A stretch of DNA of 64,000 nucleotides, from assembly GCA_013399015.1 (NCBI GenBank), contig VWZX01006860.1, forward strand, positions 124,001 to 188,000. Reading direction: 5' to 3'. Source of the stretch: Galbula dea (taxonomy: Eukaryota; Chordata; Aves; Piciformes; Galbulidae). Shown here piece after piece: positions 1 to 12,082 of this stretch; the first letter of the stretch is position 1, and each line of letters starts with the position of its first letter. A model generated the notes under the pieces. It was not told where the DNA came from and did no database searches. It saw nothing but the letters and a program-made list of their open reading frames with translations. Position numbers and translations under genes: made by a program.

Positions 1-742
1 TCTGGACACAAGCTTCCCAGAAACTGAGCTCTCCTACTGGACCTCTTTGCTGGTCCTCCTAGCCCAGTCTTCACTTTGCTAAGTGCAGGCAGCAGAACAG
101 GGGCATCAAAGGTCTTCTTCACTCTCTTTCTTGACCACTGAGCTAAGCATGGACCCACCAAAGCTGGGAAGGGTAACTGCATGCAGGGAGGTTTGCAAAG
201 CAAGCCCTTCCTTCTCTCCAGCGCTCGCAGGGCTCCAGTGAGCGAAGCAGCTAGAGCAGAAAATACTGCATTGCACCAAAGGCTCAGAGACAGGCAGGGA
301 GAAAGAGAGAAATCCCACAGTCTGACAGGCAAAGGCTGTGACTGTCCCACTCCTGACAGGCTGTGGTGGAGGGAGGTAGAAAGCATGCAGAGGGCTCAGC
401 AGAGCATCACTCCAGCCCTGGGAGTGTTCCTTGTGGTGCATTTTGTGATGAGCAGCTTTGAAAGTTTTCTGTCTCATCTCAGACACCTTTTGGCATCTGC
501 AGACAGGGAAGGAAAACTTTCCAGCTTGCTGCCTGGAAATGAAACCTGCAATATTGGCTCTGCAGAGGGAAAGGTTCAGCAGAGGCAATGACAGCTCATT
601 TTCTACAAGTAGTTTCTCTGCTGAGCTTTCCTGGCTCTGCTGTGGCCATGAGGTTCCTTTGCTCTCTACCCTTGGCCCTCTGCAAGGAGCTGGGTTAGTT
701 GTGTCTTCTCTGTCCACCACTGCAGAAAGTCTCTTTACAATC
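1..742. other. Upstream non-coding DNA, no feature seen
   Basis: Repeat-poor stretch. Open frames occur on both strands at 106-751, but they overlap each other, have no recognisable domain and no convincing splice context, so they are treated as chance. It lies about 36 kb upstream of the inferred plexin promoter. Confidence 0.5.
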
Positions 743-812
743 ATGGAATGATGGAATGGTTTGGGTTGGAAAGGACCTTTTAAAGATCATCTAGTCCAAC
801 CCCCCTGCTGTC
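743..812 (-). repeat. CR1 LINE 3' end fragment
   Basis: The antisense CR1 3' end is recognisable by the motif GGTTTGGGTTGGAAAGGACC followed by ATCTAGTCCAACCCCCCTGC. The element lies on the minus strand and is only about 70 bases long, so it is strongly 5'-truncated, as is usual for CR1. Confidence 0.85.
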
Positions 813-954
813 AGCAGGGGCATCTTTCATAGCTGGCAGCTTTGGGTGAGAAATCCTGCTTCCATTGTACATGTGGAAAACCAGTAAAGGCACCTTGGTG
901 CCCATGGAAATCAAGGTCATCTGTGAAGTCACTATCTTGGAGCAGCACTAGTGT

Positions 955-1116
955 GGCAGCAGGAGCAGGGCAGGGATTGTCCTCCTGGGCTGGGCACTGG
1001 GGAGGCCACAGCTGGAATCCTGGGCTCAGCTTTGGGCTCCTGACTCCAAGAAGGATATTGAGGTGCTGGAGCGTGTCCAGAGAAAGGCAACAAAGCTGGT
1101 GAAGGAAGCACCCCAA
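955..1116 (+). repeat. CR1 LINE internal fragment
   Basis: Contains the CR1 internal signature TTTGGGCTCCTGACTCCAAG, then GATATTGAGGTGCTGGAGCG and a GTCCAGAGAAAGGCAACAAA-type stretch. The 3' end is missing, so it is a separate, broken copy from the minus-strand piece just upstream. Confidence 0.8.
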
Positions 1117-2537
1117 AATTTCCAGTGACTTTTGATAACTGGAGAACTCTTTTGTCAAGAAGAGGTCAGGGTCAGAAGATGAGATGCATTACATTGCCCT
1201 GCCTAGCAGAGTAACAAACTCTCACTGCTCCTCCTTCACCTGGGTGAAGACTTCACATTGCAAGTGTAATGGGCTTCACTGTTAGTGCTGCTGAAAAGTA
1301 CTGCTCTGCTCTAGTGATCATCACATCCTCATCTTTCTACCTCTAGTCTACATTCTCTCTAGAGTGGGTTTCCTGAGCTGTGGCTTAGGAGTCCCTTTCT
1401 GTGAGACATGACTCCAACATGGCTTTTTAGGCTCTTAGGGGGAGATGATAGAGGTAGAGCATCAGAGCTTATCAGCCTTCTTTCCCTTTCTAGTCAAAGA
1501 GAGGAGAACAAGCTTTTCCAGGGTTCAGGATGACTGATCTGTTTGCCACCTGTCCATTAAGATCAGTTGCATTTCCTTGTGGTTCTTAGCCTTGAGGGAG
1601 CACCAGGTGATCAGTTTGGATATGGCTGGTTGGATGGAAACCCATCCTTAGCATCTATGGACATAAGCACAGCAACCAGCAAGGGGCTGTGCCAACAGGG
1701 ACTGTAAACTTACCCAGCTATTGAGGAGGTAGATGCTGTGTGTGGAGAGCTCTCAGTTGCCCTTAGGCTTGTCTGAGGGCAAACAGTGGTCGTGGGTTAA
1801 TGTGGAGATGCTGTCCTGTGTGCATGTTGTTAATCGTGAATGGCTGGCTGGAGGCTTGAGAATCAGAAGGGATGGGGCAGCAGTCTAGAGATGTCCTTGT
1901 TCTTTTGTGCACAACCCAGAGATTTGTGCTTCCAGCATAGGAAACAGCAAGTTCAAATCCCTCCATCAGCCAGACAAGGGATAATTATCTTTGGAAGGCA
2001 AGTGTCAGGTACCAGTAGCTTCCTCACGTTCTCTGCTGCCTTCCCTCATGGCCCATTAATATCTCTGCTGTGTTATCCATCTTCTACAAACTTCCCTGGG
2101 CTAGGACCTTGCTTGTCTATGTCAGTGCCTCTGGATAAATCAGCCAGAGGTGTCCACCCTTTCCAGTCTGAGGGCTGAGGACACTTTTTCACAAAGGCCA
2201 CAGGGTCATCACTGATGCTGTAACTAAGCCAAGGCTCTGCCAGCTGAGCTCCAGCCCCCTTCTCTCCCTGAGGTCTGTGAGCTCCCCTGGGAGAGCTGAT
2301 AGCCAGTGCTGCCCCTCTCCTCCTCATATCATGGTGTGCCACCTGCAGAGGCATGTCTCAGGACTCCTCCCATGACATATGAGGACAGGCTTTCCTTCCC
2401 CCTTGTCCCAGTGTGGGATGCTGAGGTTCAAGTCTAGGCTCTGACATCTGCAGTGCCCATAAGTCAGATCAACATCATTAACCATGTGAGTGGAGATGCC
2501 TTGCAGAGCTTGCTCTCTGCTCTTCCAAGGCTCCTCT
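1117..2537. other. Non-coding stretch, no feature seen
   Basis: Mixed-composition DNA with no repeat family, RNA gene or coding exon that I can recognise. Short open frames (1,763-1,966 minus, 1,840-2,178 plus, 2,073-2,354 minus) overlap on opposite strands and look like chance. Confidence 0.45.
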
Positions 2538-2538
2538 T

Positions 2539-2846
2539 AGAATCACAGAATGTTAGGGGTTGGAAAGGACCTCTGGAGATCATCTAGTCCAGCCCCCCTG
2601 TCAGAGCAGGGTCACTTAGAGCAGATTGCACAGGATGGCATCCAAGCAGGTTTGGAATGTCTCCAGAGACAGAGACTCCACCACCTTTCTGGCAACATGT
2701 TCCAGTGCTCTACCACCCTCAAAGTAAAGAAGTTTCCCCTTATGTTCAGCTGGAACTTCCTCTGTTCCAGTTTGTGCCTGTTCCCTCTTGTCCTGTCCCT
2801 GGCCACCACTGACAAAAGCCCGACCACCTTCTCCTTGAGCATCCAT
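2539..2846 (-). repeat. CR1 LINE 3' fragment, about 300 bp
   Basis: Starts with the antisense 3' tail (AGAATCACAGAATG, GGTTGGAAAGGACCTCTGGA) and continues through GAGACTCCACCACCTTTCTG to CTTGTCCTGTCCCTGGCCAC. The subtype resembles the pieces at 13,266-13,668 and 42,418-42,965, which share the GTGACCCTGCTCTGACAGGG-like 3' part. It explains the overlapping open frames at 2,550-3,023 and 2,612-2,846. Confidence 0.9.
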
Positions 2847-4945
2847 CAGGATCTGAGCAGGATATCTGATGCACCATGCACCACCCAGGTGGACACAGCT
2901 CTCCAGAGTCAGTGGATTGGGCTGTGCATACCCAGGAATCAGTGGTGGGAGGTATTTCTAGGTGCCAAGTTTTCTCAGCATCTGCTGAACTGCTCTGGGC
3001 TTGGCCACTATGCAGATATCTAACAGGCTTTGGTGTTGCTGTGTTTGTGGCTGTTTACCAACCACTCTCTGTTTTCCTGCAGGAATTAGTTGCCTTGGTA
3101 GTGAGTAAAGGAGACTCAAACCCTTTTAAAGAAGGGTGGCTGTGAATGTGTGAGGCATGAACCAGCCTTTAACTGCCTCCCACTCAAATACATTCATTGA
3201 GCAGGCTCTCTTCTCAGCTCCCTTCTTTTTGTGCCTTTCTCCTTATCCCCAACCCACCACCACCCTTAAATCCCACCCCTGCAGCTTTCCACACAGCCAC
3301 AGGACAGATGTTTTTATTTTCTCCATGCCAGGCTGTGATTCCTGACTCTCTTGCTGACTTTTTGGAAGCACTGGGCAAGTTATTTGCCCAATATCTTGTA
3401 CCTCAAGTCTTGCTCTTGTAACACAAGCAGAGGATGATGCTGGGGAAAATAAATATGGCATTGTCTGGCTGTAGATAAAACTCGTGGGGATGGTGGGGAA
3501 ATCTAAGCACCAAGCTGTGTGCCTCTTTTGCTAAGGACTTGCAATGAATTGTTGTTACTCTATTCAGATTCTTGGGAAGCTTTGGTGGGAAATCATCCCA
3601 GGGCTATGGTCATCCATCCTGGCCTTTAGAAAGGCAGCAAGTTATGCAGGTTTCTAGCAGCTGAGGAAATACTCTCTTGTTTAAACAGGTTTTCCTCTCT
3701 TTCACATGCTACCCAGAGCTAGGACAACAGAGGATATCCCCATCCTATGGACAGACACTATCATTATCTAGGCTCTTGGCACATTATCAGTTTGAGAGCT
3801 GTAATTGCAACCACTGATCCCTGCTGCTCTGCAGGGGAAACCTGGTTTTCATGGTTCTCTCCCAGCATGAATTAAAATGAAGGGAGAAGAGGTGTAGGGT
3901 GCAGGAAGGGTTGGCTTTCAGGACCTGAAATAGCTTGGAAAACTGGGTAAGAAAAAAATCAGAGCTGGGCCTGCAAGGGGAAGGAAGGAGATGGTTGCTT
4001 TTTGTCACCCAGATGCTTCTTGACATTATTTAGGAGGCAACCAAAGTAAAGCCTGAGATGTGTATGAACATTCTTGTATGTATATGTGCTCCCTCTGGCC
4101 TTGCTTCTGACCACCACTCCAGAGGTTTTGTCCCCATTTCTCCCTCCCACTTAGCTGAAAAGAGCAGTATGAGCCAGACCTAAACCAAGACCCTCTCTGG
4201 GTGCTTAGGGGGACGTGGCTGCTTTCTTAGCAGGATGGGGATGGAAGGATGCTCTCCTGAGGGCTCCTCCTGCCCTCATCTGCAGCACCACAGGCATTGC
4301 TCACAGGTTTTGGAAGGGGATGTTGCATAGCCAAGGCAGTTCTTTTTGGGTTGTGTTTCTTTTGCTGTCACCATTAATTTTTGTAACTTCTCTGGGACTG
4401 CAGGGACTGATCTGGGAGTAAAAGAATAAAAGAGAGCAGCTGCCTCCCTCTGAGGAGAGAAGGGCAGAAATTGCTCCATTACAAGGTTGGGGTTTTTTTG
4501 AGCTTGGGATGAAATCAGCTAGGGATGGAAATCTGCTAAATAACTTTAGTTGAAAATAATCCTTAAATACCCAATCCCCTTCCCAAAAAACCACCCACAA
4601 CATCCAGAAGGTTCTCTTTTTTGCTCAGATGTTTCAGTGACATGGGTTTTGGTGTTGTCCTGGTCCACTTTGTGGATGTGAGAAGAAGAAGCTGGCCAGT
4701 GAGGCAGGGCTTTCCTAAGCTGACTTTGCAACAAGAGATATTGTGAAATTGCCCTGTAAGCAATAGGCACAAATCAAGAGCTGCCACAGAGGTAGGAGAG
4801 GAGATCCATGGATCTGGGGTGCTTCTCTTGAGTATGGGGAAGCCCTGGAGAGCTGTAATCTTGAAACCTTTCATTGCAAGGAAACAGTTTGCATGGAATA
4901 TAACTTTGCCTTGTGCTTCAAAAGCCTCCTCAAGATTTCATAACA
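2847..4945. other. Non-coding stretch; possible weak MIR-like piece
   Basis: No coding or RNA gene seen. A short segment near 3,361-3,405 (ACTGGGCAAGTTATTTGCCC) resembles the CORE-SINE/MIR phrase CTTGGGCAAGTTACTT and may be an ancient SINE relic, but the match is too short to call. Confidence 0.35.
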
Positions 4946-4949
4946 TCCT

Positions 4950-5035
4950 AAAATCAATCATTGAATCTCCTGAGCTGGAAGGGACCCAGGAGGATCAGAG
5001 AGTCCAACTCCTGCCTATACACAGGACAACACCCC
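4950..5035 (-). repeat. CR1 LINE 3' end fragment, diverged subtype
   Basis: The segment with CCTGAGCTGGAAGGGACCCA followed by GAGTCCAACTCCTG is the antisense 3' end of a CR1 subfamily common in birds. It differs from the GGTTGGAAAGGACC type found elsewhere in the window, so at least two CR1 subfamilies are present. Confidence 0.7.
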
Positions 5036-8000
5036 ATTTGTGGATGCCCAGCCTTTCTTCAAGAGAATAAAAGAAGGAAAACATGAAGCTGTTCTTCTAG
5101 AGTGTCCACAGACAATGGCACATCTGCTGGGCACCGAACAGTGAGGAAGAGGTGGCAGGAGCTGCACTGGTGGGACAGTCCCCTTTGGCAAACCAGGCCC
5201 ATCTGGGGAGCAGGCATCATTTGGGATGGTGCCATTAGAGATCATAAATAACATGGGACATGTGGATCTCTGGGGAAATAAACCCTGCTTGCCAGCACAA
5301 TGCAAGAAGACAGCCTCTTCCCTTTTATTTATAACAATGCTGTGTGCCCACCTGACCCCTGCTCACACATGCTGAGACATGTACACTCATTTTCACCTCA
5401 GGCAATAGGAAATGCCCAGCAAGTTCAAAGCAGCAAGAACATTTGTCTTTTACTTGTTTTTCCTTGAGGAACCACTAACCTCAAGCCATTGCAGACCTTA
5501 CACTACACATGGAGAAGTATGGATCCATGCTTTTGCTCCCATGCTGGAGGTGGAGGTACAATATCCAGGTATCTTTTGTAAGCCAAGAGAAGAACCTTCC
5601 TGACTTGGTTTTTTCCACTAAGCAATTTCTTTAGAGAACCCAGGAAATCTGTTTTGCAGTCTACCAGATTCTGCAGGCAGCACAAGAGCAGATTCATCTC
5701 CTTTTCTCTTTTCCCACAATGAAATGTAGACTTTCATTCCCAGCCCTGCCAAGAGTCACTACAGCAACATCACTGTCTGTCTGTCTGTCTTAATCATTGC
5801 AGTGCCATTATTTCCTATTCTCTCTCTGCTTTGCTCTTTCTTTCTTCTTTTATTTTTTTTTGTGCCTTTAACATTTCAGTATTGACATTTCCTTTCCACT
5901 TTTAGGTGGGAGGATGCTACAGCTGATAACTGCCACCTTACCCAAGCTTACAGTCAATAGCAATAGATCCAGCAGGCTCCAGCTGTCAGTCTCTGCTGTC
6001 TGTTCTCTTTCATTTTTCCATATTTCTCATCCCCCAAGGAACATTTCATTCCTCCCAAGCTCCAGCCCAAGCAGAATGGGCACCATTTCTTTTGGCACTT
6101 CACTGAAGCAGTTGCTAGATGACCAGCAAAATGTTGGTGTCAACCATTTTTCACTGTCACTGCCCCATCATTGCCAAAGGTGAAGTCCAAAGTGAGATTC
6201 ATCTCACCACCACAATGAGCTTCCCTCCTTTGCTCCCTCCATGCATCACTGAGAGCCTTTCAAACAGGAGGCATCTTCTCCAAAAGGAGACATCCATGCT
6301 TGGGCAGATCAAATTCATACTGTGAAGTGCCTACTTCTGTCCCTTGGCTGTGAAGGGAGGGAGGTCAGAAAGCTCTGATTTAGATGCCAGGTTGGTTGCA
6401 GTATCTGCACACCCTCATGAGACTGAACTCCCAAGGAGAACACTGCCATTGATGACTGCATCTCTTCCCTGCCATTGTCAAGGCTGTTCCATCTTGGACA
6501 GAATGGAGAAAAAGAGCTGGAGCTGCAAAGACCTAACTGAAGGGTGTCCACCTGATCACTGCAGGACATCCTGCTTCACACTTGTCCCTCATCTTGGTTG
6601 GAGGCTCTTCTTGAGTGTGTTTCTCATGATCCCGTGCAGACTGGCACTGGTAGATGTTTGTAGTCATGGGTTTGTAATCTCTAGGCATTGGGGGTTGCAG
6701 GGACTGGTAGAGCTTGGAGCCTGAGACCTGCCTGTGATCACATACAGCATAAGTTCAAGAAGAGACTTGAGAGGATTTGTTTGGCCAAAGCACCACCTCA
6801 GGGTGCCAAACAAATACTTTGAGATATGAAAGTGCTGCTACCCAAGGAATCAGGAACATAAACTATGCCTCTATCAGCAAATATAGAAATAAATAGGTAA
6901 ATAAATAGTCCTTTCCTTCTATTTGGACTTGAGATGGTTGTGAGAAAGCAAAGGAAAAAAAGAGCACAGGCAGGTAACTCATCTCATGAAATAGAGACCA
7001 TCTAAAGGTTGGGTGTCCAGGCTGAGTAAACCTTTGGTCTCACCTCCAGAAAAGGATTTCATTCTAGCCTGTGGTTAGCATCTGGGCTGAAATATGCCCT
7101 GGAGATGTTGCTTTTTTCCCCCTCCTTCAGCTGAGAAATCAATCAATCAGAATTTTTTCTTTTAATCCAAATAAAACTGGGAGCTTCTGAGTTTAAAATC
7201 CTCATGAGAGTTGTCTCAAAGTCGTGGCTAATTCAGGGTCCTGTGACAACCTCCAGTGTCAGGCAATATAAACCAACTCACATATCAGCCTAACCCCCTC
7301 AAAGACTTACCCAGAACCCAAGGAGGGTTCCCACAGCCCACATGCCTCAGGCTATTGAGACACTGAGAGCAGTTAGATTAAAACTTGATATTCCTTTCAG
7401 TGCAGTTATGCTGGTGGGGAAAAGCCTCCCACAGCCTGAAGCAGCAGCATGCAGAAAAGCTTGATGAAAGGAAATCTCAGGGCTCTTCTCTGAGAGAGGG
7501 TTTGTGCTCAGAGCAAGGGAACCCTCTCTGGTAGTTTGATTACTTTTGTAATCAGCAAAATAGGTTGAAGGAATTGTATTTCTTTAGCCAAGGAAAGAGA
7601 AGCCAAGTGGAGATCGAATAGTAGTCTTCCAGGAGACTAAAGATACTTGAAAAAGTGATGAGAGCAATTCTTCTAGTCCACTGGGAGAAAAATAAGGAGA
7701 AATGAGCTTAATTTTCAGCAAAGAAGATTTAGTTTGTGTACTAAGGGAGACTAGAAGTCGTGTTCACAGCAAAACTCTGAAATGGCTTAACAAGGAAGGC
7801 TGTAAAATCTCCTTGGATTTGGCTTTTCACAAAGAGTTGGGATAAACTTCTGCTGAGCATGAGCTTGATGTCCTGATTCAGCCTTGCTCCAAGGGACTCA
7901 ATCCTATTGCTGTGATTCTGTGGCATGATACATTCCTTGCAGAGAAAGATGATTACCTTCCAAAAGTATACTGATTTCACAGTTTATTTCTCTTCTCATT

Positions 8001-8290
8001 GGAAGACTTGGGGGTTTTGGCTAGCTGCTGGTGAGGGGCAACAGTAAAATGCTTCATACTTCCTTAGTGTCCTTTATCATCTCTGCACATCCAGACTGGA
8101 GGATGGTAAGGTTGAGTTTAGCCTGAAATCCTCCAGGCTAGGGCTGTAATCCCATCCTATCCATAGCTCTGTATATGTTAACTCCTATGGACAAACTCAG
8201 GGTTGTTTTCTGCCATTCTCTTTATCAGAGCTCTTGGGGTTGCTCTCCAAAGGCACTGCCAGTCTCTGCTGGGAAAGGCTGTTGGACATA
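5036..8290. other. Non-coding stretch with minor simple repeats
   Basis: No gene recognised. It holds a short CTGT tetranucleotide run (about 5,772-5,791), a T-rich tract (about 5,829-5,862) and a degenerate AAATAAATAG run near 6,883-6,908. The rest is unique-looking DNA with scattered short open frames and no support for coding. Confidence 0.45.
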
Positions 8291-8292
8291 GT

Positions 8293-8578
8293 ATCTTAGA
8301 ATCATAGAGTTGGTTTTGTTGGAAGAGACCTTTAAGGTCATCCAGTCCAACCATTAACCCATGTCCCTCAGCACCACATCTCCAGGGCTTGGAAACCCCT
8401 CCAGGGATGGGGACTCCACCACTGCCCTGGGCAGTCTCTTCCAGGCCTTGACAATATCTTCAGGGAATTGAACCTAAACCTCCCCTGCAGCAACTTGAGG
8501 CCATTTCCTTTGTCCTATTTCTTATTTCTTGGGAGAAGAGCCCAACCCCCACCTGGCTCCAACCTCCTTTCAGGTTTG
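8293..8578 (-). repeat. CR1 LINE 3' fragment, about 285 bp
   Basis: Antisense 3' end (TAGAATCATAGAGTTGGTTT, GAAGAGACCTTTAAGGTCAT) followed by CTCCACCACTGCCCTGGGCA and CAACTTGAGGCCATTTCCTT. It belongs to the most frequent subtype in the window, also seen at 19,373, 25,119, 30,689 and 56,130. Confidence 0.92.
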
Positions 8579-8734
8579 ATGACAAAAGGTTCTGGAGTCT
8601 GCTACCAACCTTGTGGCTCCTACTTCCATAATCATGTGTCTTTTTAATGACTTGGCTGGAGATGCTGCCTGCAAGGCAGCAGTGGGAATTCTTCCCTGTT
8701 TGAAAGGCCAGGTTAGGAAGATAAAGATATTCTA

Positions 8735-8985
8735 TGATCAGTGTATGCTAATGCTAAGCAATCATGTTACAGACAATTGTCAGGTTACTTCCCTTTAGAC
8801 TGGTTGTGTCTGGTGTTTCTGTACAGTGTATTATAGGCTAATTAATGCTGTTAATGATAATGGTTCTACTGCAAAAAGCCTGGAGTATTATCTCTATCTA
8901 TCTTCTTGTCACCTTCCTTTTATCAAACCATTAAAGGCAAGCAGGCTATCTAATGGGGCTATCAGCCCCCAGCACTTTAATTCAC
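8735..8985. other. Candidate conserved non-coding element, AT-rich
   Basis: A repeat-free AT-rich block with homeodomain-type motifs (GGCTAATTAATGCTGTTAAT at about 8,836-8,855) and a pyrimidine-rich TCTATCTATC run. Such composition is common in conserved enhancers near developmental genes. Only composition supports this; no alignment was possible. Confidence 0.25.
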
Positions 8986-9915
8986 TTACATCCATATGGA
9001 AATAGAAAGCACTCAGCAGATGTGGGGTGGATGCTCACACTAATTGTGGAGACTACATGTTGGTCTTCTAGCTCTCACTCTGTGCTTTTCCCTCTCACTT
9101 GGAGCCACCATCCAACTCTCCTCGAAGTTGGAGGGCAATTTATCATCTGCAAGTGCACATCTTGGGCAGTTGAGATTTCCATCTGTCATCTTTAATATTG
9201 CTTGGAGACACATCTATTGCACATCCTTCTAAACCACAAATCAGCAAGGCTGCTCCTGCTTATTTCCCTCTACCACGAAGCAATTGCAGTGGTTGGAGAC
9301 CAGCCGGATTCCTGGCACTGCAAAGAGGAGGGGAAGTGATATTTCATTGGGGGAAACTAATCTTCAGTTGAGATCTTCTTTCCAGGTCAGTCACTACCCC
9401 CAAGTGAGAGAGCAGGAAATTCTCTCCATTGGCTTCTTGACAAAAAGGAAAAGGGGGCTTCTTTTGTTTCTGTGGTGATGGAAAGAGCCACAGACACCTT
9501 TCCCAGGGGAGAAATGATCACAGCAACAGAAATCCATTGGACAGATAAAAGGAAACTATCCTTAGACTCAAAAGCAGCATAAATAGAAGCTGGGGAGGTC
9601 TGAGGCACATGCTGCAGAGAGAGCCCTTCTCTGATATGTGTCTCTTCTCTGACAAAACAGCTTCATATTTTTTCCTCCAGTGCAGGGTTGAAAGCTGACT
9701 TTGTAAAGGAAATGTTTAAATAGCAAGAGCTTGAAGAAGATGTAGGGATAATCTTCAGGGATCAGATGTTATCACAAGAAACTTTGGAGAACACAGGTAG
9801 GACCCAGCCATTAATCTCAGCCTTGCCTATCCTGAGTGCCAGAAGAAAACGGTTCAGGATTTGAGAAGTGGTGACATCTGGGGTCCTTCTACAGCCTTTT
9901 GCTTTCACATGTCAT
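8986..9915. other. Non-coding stretch, no feature seen
   Basis: No repeat family or gene recognised. Short open frames at 8,953-9,232 and 9,284-9,608 overlap in several frames and strands and are not supported. Confidence 0.4.
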
Positions 9916-9919
9916 ATAA

Positions 9920-10392
9920 GAAGGATAAGAAGCATCCAGAAGAGGGCTATGAAGGTGGTGAAGGATCTGGATGGGAAGCTATATGAGGAGCAGCTGAGGT
10001 CACTTGGTTTCTTCACCCTGGAGAAGAGGAGGCTGAGGGGAGACCTCATTGCCATCTTCAGCATCCTCATGAGGGGAAGCAGAGGGGCAGGCACTGATCT
10101 CTTTGCTCTCGTGGACAGTGACAGGACTAGGGGAAAGGGGATGAAGCTGAGGCAAGGGAGGTTCAGGTTAGAGATGAGAATAAGGTTCTTCACCCAGAGA
10201 GTGGTTGGGCTCTGCAAAAGCCTCCCCAGGGAAGTGGTCACAGCACCAAGCCTGGCAGAGCCCAAGAAGCATTTGGACAGTGCCCTCAGGCACGGGGGGT
10301 GATTCTTGGGGTGTCTTGCACAGGGCCAGGAGCTGGATTTGATGAACCTTGTGGATCCCCTCCAGCTCTGTCTACTCTGTGATTCTATGTCC
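9920..10392 (+). repeat. CR1 LINE 3' portion, about 470 bp
   Basis: A sense-orientation CR1 running from AGAGGGCTATGAAGGTGGTG through CTGGAGAAGAGGAGGCTGAG and AGTGACAGGACTAGGGGAAA to the tail CTCTGTGATTCTATG. It ends in the ATTCTATG-type motif typical of CR1 3' ends. The 144-aa open frame over 9,868-10,302 is this repeat read through, not a gene. Confidence 0.92.
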
Positions 10393-11098
10393 TGGCTTTG
10401 CTCCTTATTGACCACCACACAACATCCACTTTTTTATCATGCAATCCTTCCACTACTTCAAGACACCTTGAGGCACGGAGGCTGACAGTAAAAACACAAA
10501 TCCTGGCAGGTCTTCCAACAGTTCTCTACAACCTGTAAGCCTGAGGGTTTTTAAGTTTTATTTTAGGGGGTTTTTTTCCATACTTTTCCACCTGGGGAGC
10601 TGTGATTCCTGTGGGTTTCCATCTGGCTGCTGCACGGGCGAGCGCCAAGTCTCGTCTGGAAACACCATCGAGGACTTGCTTGGCTCTCAGCAGTGAGAGA
10701 CAGATGCACCACCCTGCTTCTCATCAGCTGAGGACAGGGAGGCAGGAACAGCAAAGTGCTGGGAGCTGTGAATTGACAGTGTAAAATAAAATACTAATTA
10801 GAACAAGGAAGATCTAATGAAAGTTTGGCATCAGGAAGACATGCACCCTCTTTGGATATGGTTTCTCCAGGTCTCTAGTGAGGATAGTTCCAAGCCATCT
10901 TCTGGAGGAGCTGTAAAAGTCCCAAAGCTTTCCCACAGCTCTGTGCAGGGATTGCATAGTTACAGCAAATTAAGAAGATGATTTTCCTTTGGCAGGATGA
11001 CTCCTTGACTTGCCTTTTCCCTGTACTACCAGGATCAACAGCAAACAAAATAGCTGAAAGTTTTGCCCTGAAACAACAAACCTCTAGGAAGTTCATGA
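10393..11098. other. Non-coding stretch, no feature seen
   Basis: A T-rich patch near 10,548-10,580 and otherwise unremarkable sequence. No gene or repeat recognised. Confidence 0.4.
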
Positions 11099-11099
11099 T

Positions 11100-11243
11100 A
11101 AATGAATCCCTGGAGATATTCCAGATCAGGTTGTGTGGAGCTCTGAGCAACCTGATCTAGTTGAAGATGTCCCTGCTGACTGCAAGTGGCTTGGACTGGG
11201 TGGCATCAAAAGGTGTCTTTCAATTCTAATCTTTCTATGTTTC
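11100..11243 (+). repeat. CR1 LINE 3' end fragment
   Basis: Sense fragment with CTGGAGATATTCCAGATCAG, GATGTCCCTGCTGACTGCAA and GGCTTGGACTGGGTGGCATC, then a diverged terminal TTTCAATTCTAATCTTTCTA. Its subtype matches the 3' end of the long minus-strand element at 20,889. Confidence 0.85.
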
Positions 11244-11848
11244 AGTGGGGGATTTTTCCCCTTCATCTAGTGATAGCTTGGATACACCATTCCTTGTGCA
11301 CCATGGAAAATCAAGGAAATTCCCAAAGAATCACTTAGACCTGATCAAACAACACCAAAACTCACCCAAATGTGGATGGACCAAGGAAAGCACACAGACA
11401 GTGTGTTCCTTTTCACATGGTGACCCAATCAGATCCTTCCCCTGGCACGGACACCCCAGTCACTGATTATTTCTGGGTAATCCTAAGTGGGACATAAGGG
11501 TGGTGATGCCCACCAGATCCCAAACTAAAACTCCTCTTGGAGTAACAAAGCCCTTTTGAAATGTTGTGTCTTACCTGAAGTCCTGATACCTGCTGTAACT
11601 AAGAGGCAGAAGAAAAATATGTTAAAAGCCTACATGGAGTGTGAAAAACTGGAATTAAGAGCTCAAGTTTCTCAAAGCTTGGCTATGTTTGGAGATGCTT
11701 CAAGCCTAGTGCAAACAGCCTGGATGACAAAGAGGAGGGCATGGCTGGTAGGTGACTCTGCAGACCTGAAGCTGTGGGCCTGATTCAGGTTCTGGTTGCT
11801 CTATCAGTTACTCTGGATGTGTACAGATGTAAACATCCTTGTATTGAT
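11244..11848. other. Non-coding stretch, no feature seen
   Basis: No repeat or coding signal recognised. Short open frames at 11,245-11,466 and 11,556-11,783 have no supporting features. Confidence 0.4.
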
Positions 11849-11849
11849 T

Positions 11850-12082
11850 GGATATCAGGAAAACTTTCTTCACTGGATGTCAGGAAAAATTTCTTCCCAT
11901 AAAGAGATGTCAGACATTGGCCTAGGTTTCCCAGGGCAGTGGTGGAGTCATCATCCCTGGAGGGTTCCAAAAACATCTCCATGTGGTGCTTAGGGCCATG
12001 GTTTAGTGGCATGGTGGTGATAGGTTGCTGGTTGGACTGGATGATCTCAGAGGTCTCTCCCAACCTTAATGATTCTGTATCT
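11850..12082 (+). repeat. CR1 LINE 3' end fragment
   Basis: Sense fragment with TTCCCAGGGCAGTGGTGGAG, then GGTTGGACTGGATGATCTCA and GTCTCTCCCAACCTTAATGA. The left end carries a short duplicated segment, GGATATCAGGAAAACTTTCT next to GGATGTCAGGAAAAATTTCT, which may be a replication-slippage duplication inside the element. Confidence 0.9.

Noticed and set aside
9868..10302. 144-aa frame, and similar frames at 13,308-13,595 and 57,957-58,322
   Set aside because: Each is the non-coding 3' part of a CR1 LINE read in one frame. The shared sequence (EEQLRELGLVSLEKRRLRG-type) is a known repeat translation, not a conserved gene family.
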